From the NCBI RefSeq assembly GCF_016127315.1, contig NZ_CP065997.1:2108001-2172000 (forward strand): DNA of 64,000 nucleotides. The letters are read 5' to 3'. Below the pieces are notes generated by a model. It made no database searches. It worked only from the letters and a program-made list of their open reading frames with translations, and was not told where the DNA came from. Numbering within the stretch: the first letter of the stretch is position 1; each line of letters begins with the position of its first letter. The position numbers and the translations under genes were made by a program. Of the stretch, positions 24,829 through 33,063 are shown in pieces. Source of the DNA: Achromobacter deleyi (GTDB lineage: Bacteria > Pseudomonadota > Gammaproteobacteria > Burkholderiales > Burkholderiaceae_B).

Positions 24829-26560
24829 GGGCGGCCTCCTGGGCTTGGGGTTTGGCGAAGGCCGGATCGGCGTACACGTCCTGCTTGAAGGGATCGATGC
24901 CGACGCGGTCCACCACGTCGATGAAGCGTTCCTCCTCGCTGTCGCGCAAGCCCAGGTAGGTGCGGATCAGGCGGTCGACCACGCCCGGCACCTGGTCGCG
25001 CGCGAACGAGGGGCCGATGATGCGGCCGATGGCGGCGCCGCCGCCCTTTGTGGATTCGATGTCGGGGAGGGGCTTGGCGGCGCCGTTCTGGCGGCCGCCG
25101 ATGGTGACCTGGTACCACTCTTCGCCGGCCTTATCGACACCCAGGATGCCGATGTGGCCGACGTGGTGGTGGCCGCAGGAGTTGATGCAGCCGGAGATGT
25201 TCAGGTCCAGTTCGCCGATCTCGAACAGGTAGTCGAGGTTGTCGAACTGGCGCTGGATGGCCTCGGCCACGGGGATCGACACGGCATTGGCGAGCGCGCA
25301 GAAATCCCCGCCCGGACAGGCGATGATGTTGGTCAGCAGCCCGACGTTGGGCGTGGCCAGGTTCAGCGCTTCGAGCTTGCCCCACAGTTCGTGCAGGCGT
25401 GCGCGGCGCACGTCGGCCAGGATCAGGTTCTGCTCGTGCGACACGCGCAATTCGCCGAAGCCGTACTCGTCGGCCAGCGCGGCGACCGCGTCCATCTGGT
25501 CGGCGGTGATGTCGCCCGGCGGCACGCCGGTGGCCTTGAGCGAGACGGTCACGGCGGCGTAGCCCGGCGTCTTGTGCGCATGCACGTTGGTGCGGACCCA
25601 GCGCGCGAAGCGCGGATCGGCCGCGGCCAGCGCCGCGGTGTTGTCGGTGTCGTCGGCCGCGGCGGCATCGTATCGCGGCCAGATGAAGCGCGCGGCGATG
25701 GTGTCGACGAATTCCTGCGTGATGGTGTCCGGGCCGCCCTTGATCAGCTGCCACTGTTCATCGACCTGCTGCGCGTAGACTTCCGGCGTCAGGTCCTTCA
25801 CCAGGATCTTGATGCGCGCCTTGTACTTGTTGTCGCGGCGGCCATGCAGGTTGTAGACGCGCAGCGCGGCCTGCATGTAGGTCAGCAGGTCCTGCCATTC
25901 GACGAACGGGTTGATCAGCTTGCCGACGATCGGCGTGCGGCCCATGCCGCCGCCGATCCAGACGCGAAAGCCCAGCTTGCCGTCGCGCTCGACCGCCTGC
26001 AGGCCGATGTCGTGCACGCCGACCGCGGCGCGGTCCTGCACGGCGCCGCTGACGGCGATCTTGAACTTGCGCGGCAGGAACGCGAATTCGGGATGCAGCG
26101 TCGACCACTGGCGGATGATCTCGCACCACACCAGCGGGTCGATCAGCTCGTCGGGCGCGACGCCGGCGAAGTGGTCGGTGGTGGTGTTGCGGATACAGTT
26201 GCCGCTGGTCTGGATGGCGTGCATCTGCACCGTGGCCAGTTCGGCCAGGATGTCCGGCACGTCTTCCAGCTTGGGCCAGTTGAACTGGATGTTCTGGCGC
26301 GTGCTGAAGTGGCCGTAGCCGCGGTCCCACTTGCGCGCGATGTGCGCCAGGGTGCGCAGTTGGCGCGAGGCCAGGATGCCATAGGGGATGGCTACCCGCA
26401 GCATCGGCGCGTGGCGCTGGATGTAGAGGCCGTTCTGCAGGCGCAGGACGCGGAATTCATCTTCGGTGAGCTGGCCGTCGAGGAAGCGGCGCGTCTGGTC
26501 GGCGAACTGCGCCACACGCTGCTCGACGAGCTGCTGGTCGACGGGGTCATACACGTACAT
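24821..26560 (-). CDS. cysI: Nitrite/sulfite reductase, siroheme hemoprotein (assimilatory sulfite reductase)
   Basis: A 579-aa reductase that carries siroheme coupled to a [4Fe-4S] cluster and reduces sulfite to sulfide for cysteine synthesis in the cytoplasm. The two cluster motifs are intact: Cys415-x5-Cys421 (CPGGDFC) and Cys458-x3-Cys462 (NISGCINSCGHHHVGHIGI). The N-terminal ferredoxin-like half has GYGHFSTRQNIQFNWPKLED and HAIQTSGNCIRNTTTDHF. It is immediately followed by DUF934. No cysJ flavoprotein is adjacent, so electrons probably come from a ferredoxin-type donor. The minus-strand leader (26561-26700) contains AT-rich TTATTACC and GTTATGAAT patches suitable for a promoter and possibly CysB, not assigned further. 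Confidence 0.92.
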   Translation of the reverse strand: MYVYDPVDQQLVEQRVAQFADQTRRFLDGQLTEDEFRVLRLQNGLYIQRHAPMLRVAIPYGILASRQLRTLAHIARKWDRGYGHFSTRQNIQFNWPKLEDVPDILAELATVQMHAIQTSGNCIRNTTTDHFAGVAPDELIDPLVWCEIIRQWSTLHPEFAFLPRKFKIAVSGAVQDRAAVGVHDIGLQAVERDGKLGFRVWIGGGMGRTPIVGKLINPFVEWQDLLTYMQAALRVYNLHGRRDNKYKARIKILVKDLTPEVYAQQVDEQWQLIKGGPDTITQEFVDTIAARFIWPRYDAAAADDTDNTAALAAADPRFARWVRTNVHAHKTPGYAAVTVSLKATGVPPGDITADQMDAVAALADEYGFGELRVSHEQNLILADVRRARLHELWGKLEALNLATPNVGLLTNIIACPGGDFCALANAVSIPVAEAIQRQFDNLDYLFEIGELDLNISGCINSCGHHHVGHIGILGVDKAGEEWYQVTIGGRQNGAAKPLPDIESTKGGGAAIGRIIGPSFARDQVPGVVDRLIRTYLGLRDSEEERFIDVVDRVGIDPFKQDVYADPAFAKPQAQEAAHV

Positions 26561-26720
26561 GTCTACTGCCCTTGAGGTCTTCTCGGTCTGGTCCCAGGAA
26601 GCGTGGCCCGCCGTGGGCGGGGACTGGGGGATTCATAACCGTAACAGGCAGCCGCTTCGAGCGTCTAAGTCATTCTGGTAATAAGCGTATGCCCTGGGGC
26701 GAGCGCCCGTGCCGCGCGTG

Positions 26721-28247
26721 TCAGTCGCCGGATCCGGGGGCGATCCGGTGACGCGGATGGGCGCCGCGAAAAGCCGCCAGGCTGGCCAGCGCCAGCAGGC
26801 CGACGGCCGCCGCGCCGTACAGCATCACATCGCCGAAGCCCTGCGCCAGCGCGAGCCGGGCCACGTCCGGCGGCAGCGTGGCGGCGCCATCGCCGAGGTT
26901 GCCCGCCGACAGCGCTTCGGCCAATGGGCGCAACGCGGCATCGGCGGGCGCGTCGGTCCAATGGCGGCGCAATGACGCCAGGACGCTTTCGACCAGCAGG
27001 AATCCCATCAGCGCGATATTGATGGACAGGCTGATCATGCGCACGCTGATGTCGATGCCCGAGGCCATGCCGGCGCGGTCGGCGGGCACCGCGCCCGTGG
27101 TGGTGTTGGTCACGGGCGTATTGATCAGGCCCAGGCCGGTGCCGGCCAGCAGGCAGCCGGGCAGCATCGTCAGCCAGCTGGCCTGCGCGACGCCGCTGCC
27201 CCATTTCATCAGCGCGAAGCCCAGGCAGATGGCGAACAGGCCGGCGGGGATCACCGTGTCGGGGCGGTAGCGCAGCGCCAGCCTTTCGCCCAGCGGCGGC
27301 GCCACCAGGGTCGGCAGGGTGTAGGCCAGCAGCGACAGGCCGGTGCCCAGGCCGCCATAGCCCAGGCCGTTCTGGAAATACAGCGGCAGGTAGATCATGA
27401 AAGGCCAGAAGCTGAAGTTCATGGCGGCCGACGCCAGCAGCGCGCCCGAGAAGCGGCGGATGCGAAAGACCGCGAAGTCGAACATCGGGTCGGCGCAGCG
27501 GCGTTCGGCGATCACGAAGACGATCAGCGCCACGACGGCCGCGCTCAGGCTGGCGAGCGCCGCCGGGCTGGCAAAGCCCGCCGCCGGACCCTGGGTGATG
27601 AACCAGGCCAGGCCGAACACCGCCAGCGACAGCGAGACGATGCCGGCCAGGTCCAGCTTGCGCTGGCGCGGATCGCGCGATTCGTCCACGCCCTTCCAGG
27701 TCAGCCCCAGCGCCACCAGCGCCAGCGGGCCATGCGCCAGGAACACCCATTGCCAGCTCGATACCGCGACGATGGCCGAGCCGATGACCGGGCCGAATCC
27801 CAGGCCGACGCCAAAGGCGATGCCCCACGCGCCGAAGGCCCGGCCGCGCGCGGCGCCGTCCTGGAAGCGGTGCGACAGCACCGCCACCTGGCAGATCAGC
27901 ATGGCGCCGCCGGACAGGCCCTGCAGGGCGCGGCCCGCGATCAGCACGCCGGTGTCCTGCGCCCAGCCGCACACCAGCGAGGTCAGGCCGAACACCGCCA
28001 GGCTGGCCAGCAGCAGGCGCTTGCGGCCGTAGCGGTCGGCCAGCGTGCCCGCGGCCATCAGCACCGTGGTGCAGGCGATGGTGTAGGCGTTCATGATCCA
28101 TTGCAGTTCCTGGAAGCCGCTGCGCAGCGCCTGTTCCAGCGTGGGCAGGATCACCGGCACGCTGGAAATCTCCAGGCCGAACATCAGGGCGGCCAGGCAG
28201 ACAGCGGCCAGCGTGAAAGTGTTTTTTTGCGCTATCGAAAGCGACAT
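26721..28247 (-). CDS. MFS efflux transporter, DHA2 family (14 TM, EmrB/QacA-like)
   Basis: A 508-aa inner-membrane drug:H+ antiporter with about 14 hydrophobic segments. Motif A is visible as AGTLADRYGRKRLLL, and motif C-like glycine/proline residues as FGVGLGFGPVIGSAI. The N-terminus LDTSIVNVALP-type motif is replaced by LEISSVPVILPTLEQAL. DHA2 pumps expel hydrophobic or cationic toxic compounds and dyes. The start at 28247 (MSLSIAQKN) was chosen over the longer frame because the first helix begins soon after and the upstream part is poorly conserved-looking. It is divergent from a LysR regulator at 28429, which likely controls it. Confidence 0.87.
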   Translation of the reverse strand: MSLSIAQKNTFTLAAVCLAALMFGLEISSVPVILPTLEQALRSGFQELQWIMNAYTIACTTVLMAAGTLADRYGRKRLLLASLAVFGLTSLVCGWAQDTGVLIAGRALQGLSGGAMLICQVAVLSHRFQDGAARGRAFGAWGIAFGVGLGFGPVIGSAIVAVSSWQWVFLAHGPLALVALGLTWKGVDESRDPRQRKLDLAGIVSLSLAVFGLAWFITQGPAAGFASPAALASLSAAVVALIVFVIAERRCADPMFDFAVFRIRRFSGALLASAAMNFSFWPFMIYLPLYFQNGLGYGGLGTGLSLLAYTLPTLVAPPLGERLALRYRPDTVIPAGLFAICLGFALMKWGSGVAQASWLTMLPGCLLAGTGLGLINTPVTNTTTGAVPADRAGMASGIDISVRMISLSINIALMGFLLVESVLASLRRHWTDAPADAALRPLAEALSAGNLGDGAATLPPDVARLALAQGFGDVMLYGAAAVGLLALASLAAFRGAHPRHRIAPGSGD

Positions 28248-28371
28248 CGGGATTCTCGCGAGGGATCGGGGTGATGAGAGGCCGTCCGTGGCCAAGGCGC
28301 TTGGGGCGATATGGGCGGCATGCCGGCGGATGGCGTCCACCGCTGATCGCCATTCTGGGAGTCTGTTAAAA

Positions 28372-28417
28372 ATGATGGAAATGATTTAATTTCGCTGAAT
28401 TCATTAATTTTCATCAT
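28372..28417. promoter_or_regulatory. Inverted repeat in the DHA2 pump / LysR divergent promoter
   Basis: ATGATGGAAAT (28372-28382) and ATTTTCATCAT (28407-28417) are inverted copies with one mismatch over 11 bp, embedded in the only AT-rich patch between the two divergent genes. The right arm ends 11 bp before the LysR start. This is a good candidate site for LysR autoregulation and pump control. Confidence 0.5.
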
Positions 28418-28428
28418 GAGTTGACGCC

Positions 28429-29292
28429 ATGGACTTCGATACCGCCTTGTTGCGCACTTACGTCGCGGTCAAGGAGGCCGGCGGCTTCACCCGCGCCGCC
28501 GAACGGCTGCACCTGAGCCAGTCGGCCGTCAGCCACCAGATCCGGCGCCTGGAAGCGCAGGCCGGCACCGCGCTGCTGGCGCGCACCACCCGCAGCCTGG
28601 CGCTGACCGAGGACGGCGAGGACTTCCTGCGCTACGCCGAGCAGGTGCTGCGGGCGCAGGACGCGCTGGCGCGGCGTTTCCAGCGGTCAGCGGTGGCGGG
28701 GGCGGTGCGCCTGGGCGTGCCCGAGAATTTCATGGGCGAACGCCTGCCGCTGCTGCTGGCGCGGTTCGCGCGCGCGTTTCCGGCCGTGCGCCTGGATGTG
28801 GTGGTCGGCAGCTACCTGGACCTGCGCACCCAGGTCGAGGCGGATGCGCTGGACCTGGCGGTGGTGATGTCGCTGCCCAGCGAGCCCGAGCGCGGCGCGA
28901 TGCTGCGGCGCACGCGCTTCGTGTGGGCGGCCGCGCATTCATTCGATTTTCCTGGTGACGAACCCATACCGCTGGCCTTCGCGCCGTCGCCTTGCGTGCA
29001 TCGCCTGGTGGGCGTGGACGCGCTGCAGGCGGCCGGCCTGGAATGGCGCGTGGCATTCACCTCGCCCAGCCAGGAGGGCCTGCGTGCGGCGGTGCTGGCG
29101 GGGTTGGCGGTGACGGCGCTGCCGCAGGAAGACGTGCGGCCAGGCATGGATGTGATCGACGGCCGCTACGGCCTGCCGCCATTGACGCATGCCGACTTCA
29201 GGTTGATTTCCCGCCAGACGGAACAGCAGGCGCCGGCGGTGCGGGCGTTCGGGCAGCTGCTGACGGAAATGTCGGCGCTGGCGCTGCCCTAG
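28429..29292 (+). CDS. LysR family transcriptional regulator
   Basis: A 287-aa LysR protein: HTH at residues 1-60 (MDFDTALLRTYVAVKEAGGF, TRAAERLHLSQSAVSHQIRR) and an effector-binding domain with QSLAL-type strands and VDALQAAGLEWRVAFTSPSQ in the second lobe. It is divergent from a DHA2 efflux pump and shares a 181-bp promoter region with an AT-rich inverted repeat. It presumably responds to a pump substrate. The ATG start is unambiguous. Confidence 0.9.
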   Translation: MDFDTALLRTYVAVKEAGGFTRAAERLHLSQSAVSHQIRRLEAQAGTALLARTTRSLALTEDGEDFLRYAEQVLRAQDALARRFQRSAVAGAVRLGVPENFMGERLPLLLARFARAFPAVRLDVVVGSYLDLRTQVEADALDLAVVMSLPSEPERGAMLRRTRFVWAAAHSFDFPGDEPIPLAFAPSPCVHRLVGVDALQAAGLEWRVAFTSPSQEGLRAAVLAGLAVTALPQEDVRPGMDVIDGRYGLPPLTHADFRLISRQTEQQAPAVRAFGQLLTEMSALALP

Positions 29293-29319
29293 CGTGCCGT
29301 CCCGCGGCGACGCCCGCAT

Positions 29320-29359
29320 GCGATCCGCCCATTGACGCCATGGCGTCGCCGCGGATCGC
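29320..29359. repeat. Nested palindromes between convergent genes
   Basis: An outer pair, GCGATCCGC (29320-29328) and GCGGATCGC (29351-29359), encloses a perfect 14-bp palindrome GACGCCATGGCGTC (29334-29347). The block fills the 75-bp space between the convergent LysR and DUF2970 genes. It could be a bidirectional Rho-type terminator structure; there is no T-run. Confidence 0.5.
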
Positions 29360-29367
29360 GAGGCGGC

Positions 29368-29559
29368 CTACAGCGCGGCGTTGACCGCCCAGCGCGCCAC
29401 CAGCACCAGGATCACGACCAGGCAGGCGGCCATCAACAGGCCGGTGAGGATCAGCGGGGCGGGTTTGTTGTGGGCGATGTCGGCGTCGTAGCCACGGCCG
29501 CGGCGCACGCCGAAAAAGCCCCACAGGACGGATTTGACCGTGCGCAGGAAGCTGAGCAT
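29368..29559 (-). CDS. DUF2970 small membrane protein
   Basis: A 63-aa protein. Residues 8-24 (VKSVLWGFFGVRRGRGYDAD) carry the DUF2970 signature, and residues 36-57 form a single membrane helix (LILTGLLMAACLVVILVLVA). The family consists of small inner-membrane proteins of unknown role widespread in beta- and gammaproteobacteria. The ATG at 29559 is preceded by AGGAGACC-type sequence on the minus strand (AGGAG about 7 bases upstream), which supports this start over the longer shadow frame. It is alone, between the two LysR genes. Confidence 0.82.
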   Translation of the reverse strand: MLSFLRTVKSVLWGFFGVRRGRGYDADIAHNKPAPLILTGLLMAACLVVILVLVARWAVNAAL

Positions 29560-29645
29560 CGGGAAGGTCTCCTGACAGGGGATGGGGCCACTGTAGCCGC
29601 CCCGGCGCGGGCGGGGCAGATGCAGATTCGCGCCAGGCGACCGTA

Positions 29646-30566
29646 TCAGATGGCATCGGCGGGCGTGCCGATGCCGCGCACGATGTGGTCCAGCAGTTCG
29701 CGCGCGGCCGGCGAGATGTGGCGGCCGGCGCGGCTGAGCACGTGCAGGCTGCCCTGGTTGAGGATCGGGTTGGCCAGCGGCAGGCTGGCCAGGCGCATCG
29801 CGGCCATGTCGGCGGTGACGGCGATGGGCGGCGTCAGGGCGTAGCCGATGCCGGTGGCGGCGAACTGCCACAGCGCCTTGAACGACGAGGTGGTCAGCAC
29901 GTTGCGCAGCCGCACCTGTTCGCTGATCTCGGCGGCCTGGATGTGCTGGCGCACGCCGAAGCCTTCCTGCATCGAGGCGCCGGGATACTCGACCAGGTCG
30001 GTCAGCAGCAGCGGGCGTTGCAGGCGCGTCAGTGGATGTTCCTGGCGCACGATGGCGCGGATCGGCTCGGGCCGCGAGTAGTGCGTGCGCAGCCGGGCGT
30101 CGTTGGGCGGCTGGAACACCAGCCCGATGTAGGCCAGGTCGTCGACGATGCGCTGCACGATCTCTGAGGTGCGGGCCACGTCGATGTCCAGCGTCACCTC
30201 GGGATGGTTGCGCCAGTAGCCGGGCAGCACCCGGTCGAACATCAGCTCGACGAAGCCTTCGCCCAGCACCAGGTCGATGTGGCCGCGCTCCGCCTTGCGC
30301 AGGCTGTCGATTTCCGAGAAGAAGCTCTCCTGGATGTTCTGCTGGCGCTTCACGTAGCGCGCCAGGATGTGGCCGGCGTCGGTCGGCACCACGCCGCGGC
30401 CGCGCCGCTCGAACAGGGCCATGCCGCAGTCGCGCTCCAGCGCCGCGATGGCGCGGCTGACGGCGGACGGGTCCATGTTCAGCACTTCGGCGGCGCCGCG
30501 CACCGAGCCCCGGCTCATGACCTGCATGAAGTAATGGGTGCGGCGGGCGTCGAGTTTTTCGTCCAT
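29646..30566 (-). CDS. LysR family transcriptional regulator
   Basis: A 306-aa LysR protein with the HTH at about residues 8-65 (YFMQVMSRGSVRGAAEVLNM, DPSAVSRAIAALERDCGMAL) and an effector domain to the C-terminus. The start MDEKLDARRTHYF at 30566 was chosen because it opens the HTH region; the frame extends 15 codons further without conservation. It is divergent from the DUF3100 membrane protein gene and a palindromic LysR-type site lies between them, so DUF3100 is its likely target. Confidence 0.9.
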   Translation of the reverse strand: MDEKLDARRTHYFMQVMSRGSVRGAAEVLNMDPSAVSRAIAALERDCGMALFERRGRGVVPTDAGHILARYVKRQQNIQESFFSEIDSLRKAERGHIDLVLGEGFVELMFDRVLPGYWRNHPEVTLDIDVARTSEIVQRIVDDLAYIGLVFQPPNDARLRTHYSRPEPIRAIVRQEHPLTRLQRPLLLTDLVEYPGASMQEGFGVRQHIQAAEISEQVRLRNVLTTSSFKALWQFAATGIGYALTPPIAVTADMAAMRLASLPLANPILNQGSLHVLSRAGRHISPAARELLDHIVRGIGTPADAI

Positions 30567-30673
30567 GGGGGTCACTCCGTGGCGCAAAGGCGTCGGTTTG
30601 GTCTGCAACAAATAAAGGGTTTACCCTGATATATTGCTGGTTCTTGCAAAAAATTCCCTGTCTAGGGGCATCC

Positions 30674-30690
30674 GTTGCATTTTACGCAAC
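30674..30690. promoter_or_regulatory. LysR-type operator upstream of the DUF3100 gene
   Basis: GTTGC-N7-GCAAC is a perfect 5-bp-arm palindrome over 17 bp, the usual size and T-N-A form of a LysR recognition site. It lies 108 bp from the LysR start and 173 bp from the DUF3100 start in the shared 296-bp intergenic region. Confidence 0.5.
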
Positions 30691-30862
30691 ACAATAGCCC
30701 CGGCGGTGTCATGGTTGGCGCGCCGGCCCCCGGGCGAAAATCGCCGCTGCCGCCCGCTCGCGCCGCGAGCCGCCCCGTACTGGTCCTCCAGCCGGGGGCG
30801 ACCGCCGTGGATGTGCCGATCGGGCCGCTCCAATACCTATTCACGTAAATCAGGGGAATCCG

Positions 30863-32197
30863 ATGTCTCATGCCGGCGCCAGCCTGGCCATGCCCGCCAT
30901 GCCGCTATCGAGCCGCATCCGCATGCTTGTCGCCATCTTGCTGGTGGTGCTCGTGTCCGAAGCGATCGGCAGCGCCACCTTCGCGGTGGGTCCGGGCAAG
31001 ATCGTTCTGCAGCCCATGCTCTGGGCCATCTTCATCGGCGCGGTCGTGGCCGCCGTCGGCCAGCGCATGCCGGCCGGCGCCGGCATCGACACCGCCATGC
31101 AGACCCGCATCAGCGGCTATCTGCAATACGCGCTGCTGCCGTTCCTGGCCAAGCTGGGCCTGATGGTCGGCGGTTCGCTGCCGCAGGTGCGCGAGGCCGG
31201 CTGGGCCCTGGTGTTCCAGGAGTTCGGCCACTTCTTCGGCACCATGGCCATCGGCCTGCCGCTGGCGCTGCTGCTGGGCATCAAGCGCGAAGCCATCGGC
31301 GCGACGTTCTCGGTGGGCCGCGAGCCCAGCCTGGCGATCATCGGCGAGCGCTACGGCATGAATTCGCCCGAAGGCCGCGGCGTGATGGCCGAGTACATTA
31401 CCGGCACCGTGATCGGCGCGCTGTTCGTGGCGCTGATGGCCGGCTTCATCACCAGCCTGAACATCTTCGATCCGCGTTCGCTCGCCATGGGCGCCGGCGT
31501 GGGCTCGGGCAGCATGATGGCCGCGGGCGTGGGCGCCATCGCCTCGCAGCAGACGCCGGAAGTGGCGCACCAGGTGGCCGCGCTGGCCGCCGCCGCCAAC
31601 CTGCTGACCACGGTGGTGGGCGTGTACTTCACGCTGTTCATCTCGCTGCCGACGACCATCTTCCTGTACGGCAAGCTGGAACCGGTGCTGGGCCGCTTCT
31701 CGCGCGCCAAGGCCGAAACCGCCGCCGACACTACGGCCGCCGCCGAGGCGCCGTCGCATGCCGTGAAGATGGGCTTCGGCGATCGCCTGACGGCCTATGC
31801 CGTGTGCGGCCTGTTCGCGCTGGTCGGCAACCAGTTCGGCTACAAGGTGCCGATCCTGGACGCGCTGCCCGGCATGCTCATCATCATCCTGCTGGTCGTG
31901 ATCGCCGACCTGCTGCTGCGCGTGGTGCCCAAGCTGCCCGCCGTGGCGGTGCTGTCGCTGATCGCCATGACCGTGGGCTGCCCCGGCGTGGTGCCGTATT
32001 CGGACCAGATCATCGCCGCGGTCAACAAGGTCAACTTCCTGCCGTTCACCACGGTGATCCTGGCGATGGCCGGCCTGTCGATCCTGAAGGACCTGCCGGC
32101 CTTCCGCAAGTTGGGCTGGAAGATCGTGGTGGTGTCGCTGGCGGCTAACGCCGGCACCTTCCTGGGCGCGACGATGATCGCCGAGTTCTTCCACTGA
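30863..32197 (+). CDS. DUF3100 multi-pass membrane protein
   Basis: A 444-aa inner-membrane protein with about 11-12 hydrophobic segments and the DUF3100 look, including glycine/serine-rich stretches in the membrane (AMGAGVGSGSMMAAGVGAIA) and a repeated-half architecture (a hydrophilic break near residue 285, AKAETAADTTAAAEAPS). It resembles secondary carriers in overall layout, so it is probably a transporter, but no substrate is known for the family. A good AGGGG ribosome site precedes the ATG. It is transcribed alone, divergent from a LysR regulator, and ends in a strong terminator. Relatives are often next to amidohydrolase genes, not seen here. Confidence 0.8.
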   Translation: MSHAGASLAMPAMPLSSRIRMLVAILLVVLVSEAIGSATFAVGPGKIVLQPMLWAIFIGAVVAAVGQRMPAGAGIDTAMQTRISGYLQYALLPFLAKLGLMVGGSLPQVREAGWALVFQEFGHFFGTMAIGLPLALLLGIKREAIGATFSVGREPSLAIIGERYGMNSPEGRGVMAEYITGTVIGALFVALMAGFITSLNIFDPRSLAMGAGVGSGSMMAAGVGAIASQQTPEVAHQVAALAAAANLLTTVVGVYFTLFISLPTTIFLYGKLEPVLGRFSRAKAETAADTTAAAEAPSHAVKMGFGDRLTAYAVCGLFALVGNQFGYKVPILDALPGMLIIILLVVIADLLLRVVPKLPAVAVLSLIAMTVGCPGVVPYSDQIIAAVNKVNFLPFTTVILAMAGLSILKDLPAFRKLGWKIVVVSLAANAGTFLGATMIAEFFH

Positions 32198-32223
32198 TCG
32201 GATGTCGGTGTCCGGCAAGTGCT

Positions 32224-32252
32224 AAGCCGCCCGTGTGGGCGGCTTTTTTTTG
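32224..32252 (+). terminator. Rho-independent terminator after the DUF3100 gene
   Basis: AAGCCGCCC (32224-32232) pairs with GGGCGGCTT (32237-32245) around a GTGT loop and is followed by a run of T. It begins 27 bases after the stop codon. Confidence 0.9.
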
Positions 32253-32349
32253 CCTGGATCGGCGCAGCGGCGCACGTGAGGCGTTTCTACACGAGCCCTT
32301 CGTGTCGCGCGCGGGGGGGCCTAGCGCGGGTTGCGCCTGCGCGGTTCAA

Positions 32350-32931
32350 TCAAGTGCGCGCATTGGGCCGGTAGCGGGCTTGGTCGGTCAGGTTCTCGGT
32401 GGCGCCGATGTTCTCCACCTTGGGGATCCCAAGGCCGGCAGCCTTCGTGGCCACGGCGGTCTGCAATTCCTGCACTTGCGGATTGCCCATGGCCACGCGG
32501 TAGGGTTGCAGCGGCGTCAGACCCTCGATGGTGCCGAGGTCGTTGGCGCTGTCGGCGCGCAGCGCCACCCGATCCGGACGCGCCGAGAATTCGTCGATGG
32601 CGCGGCGCAGGCGTGCGTCGGCGTACAGGTCGCGCAACTGGTCGACATTGATGGCGGCGGGCGCGGCGGCCGCGAGGGCAACCGCTTGGGATGGCGTGTT
32701 GGTGACGACGCGGCTGGTAGCCGCGTCGTCGGCCTGCGCCGGGGCAATGCGGGCGATGCGCTGGGCCTGCCAGACGGTCTGTGCCTGCGCGCTGCGTTGC
32801 GCCTGGCGCGTGGCGGCGTTGCGGGCGGCCCATTCGGTTTCCCAGGCGGGGCGGGTATCGTCCAGCAGCGGAATCCGCGCGGCATACGGCGCGGCGACGC
32901 GGGCGATGGGGGAGACGGCGGTCACGTTCAT
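32350..32931 (-). CDS. Hypothetical protein, Ala-rich N-terminus
   Basis: A 193-aa protein I do not recognise. The first 90 residues are rich in Ala, Arg, Gln and Thr and look disordered (ARNAATRQAQRSAQAQTVWQ); the middle and C-terminus look folded, with helices such as INVDQLRDLYADARLRRAID, and end in ENLTDQARYRPNART. There is no signal peptide or membrane segment. The codon use is GC-rich like neighbouring core genes, which supports a real gene. It is alone between the DUF3100 terminator and the AT-rich islet. Size and composition are compatible with a small secreted or surface-associated substrate, but nothing in the sequence proves that. Confidence 0.6.
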   Translation of the reverse strand: MNVTAVSPIARVAAPYAARIPLLDDTRPAWETEWAARNAATRQAQRSAQAQTVWQAQRIARIAPAQADDAATSRVVTNTPSQAVALAAAAPAAINVDQLRDLYADARLRRAIDEFSARPDRVALRADSANDLGTIEGLTPLQPYRVAMGNPQVQELQTAVATKAAGLGIPKVENIGATENLTDQARYRPNART

Positions 32932-33063
32932 GCGTGGGCTCCCGGTGCAATGAGGTTACAGGTTGGTCCGGCCAGTATCTCGAAAGTTCAATATAGACGG
33001 TGCCACCGCCGCCGGCATTTCAATCTGTAAGGAAAGGCACGTGATTCGAATCCGCCTGTGCAG

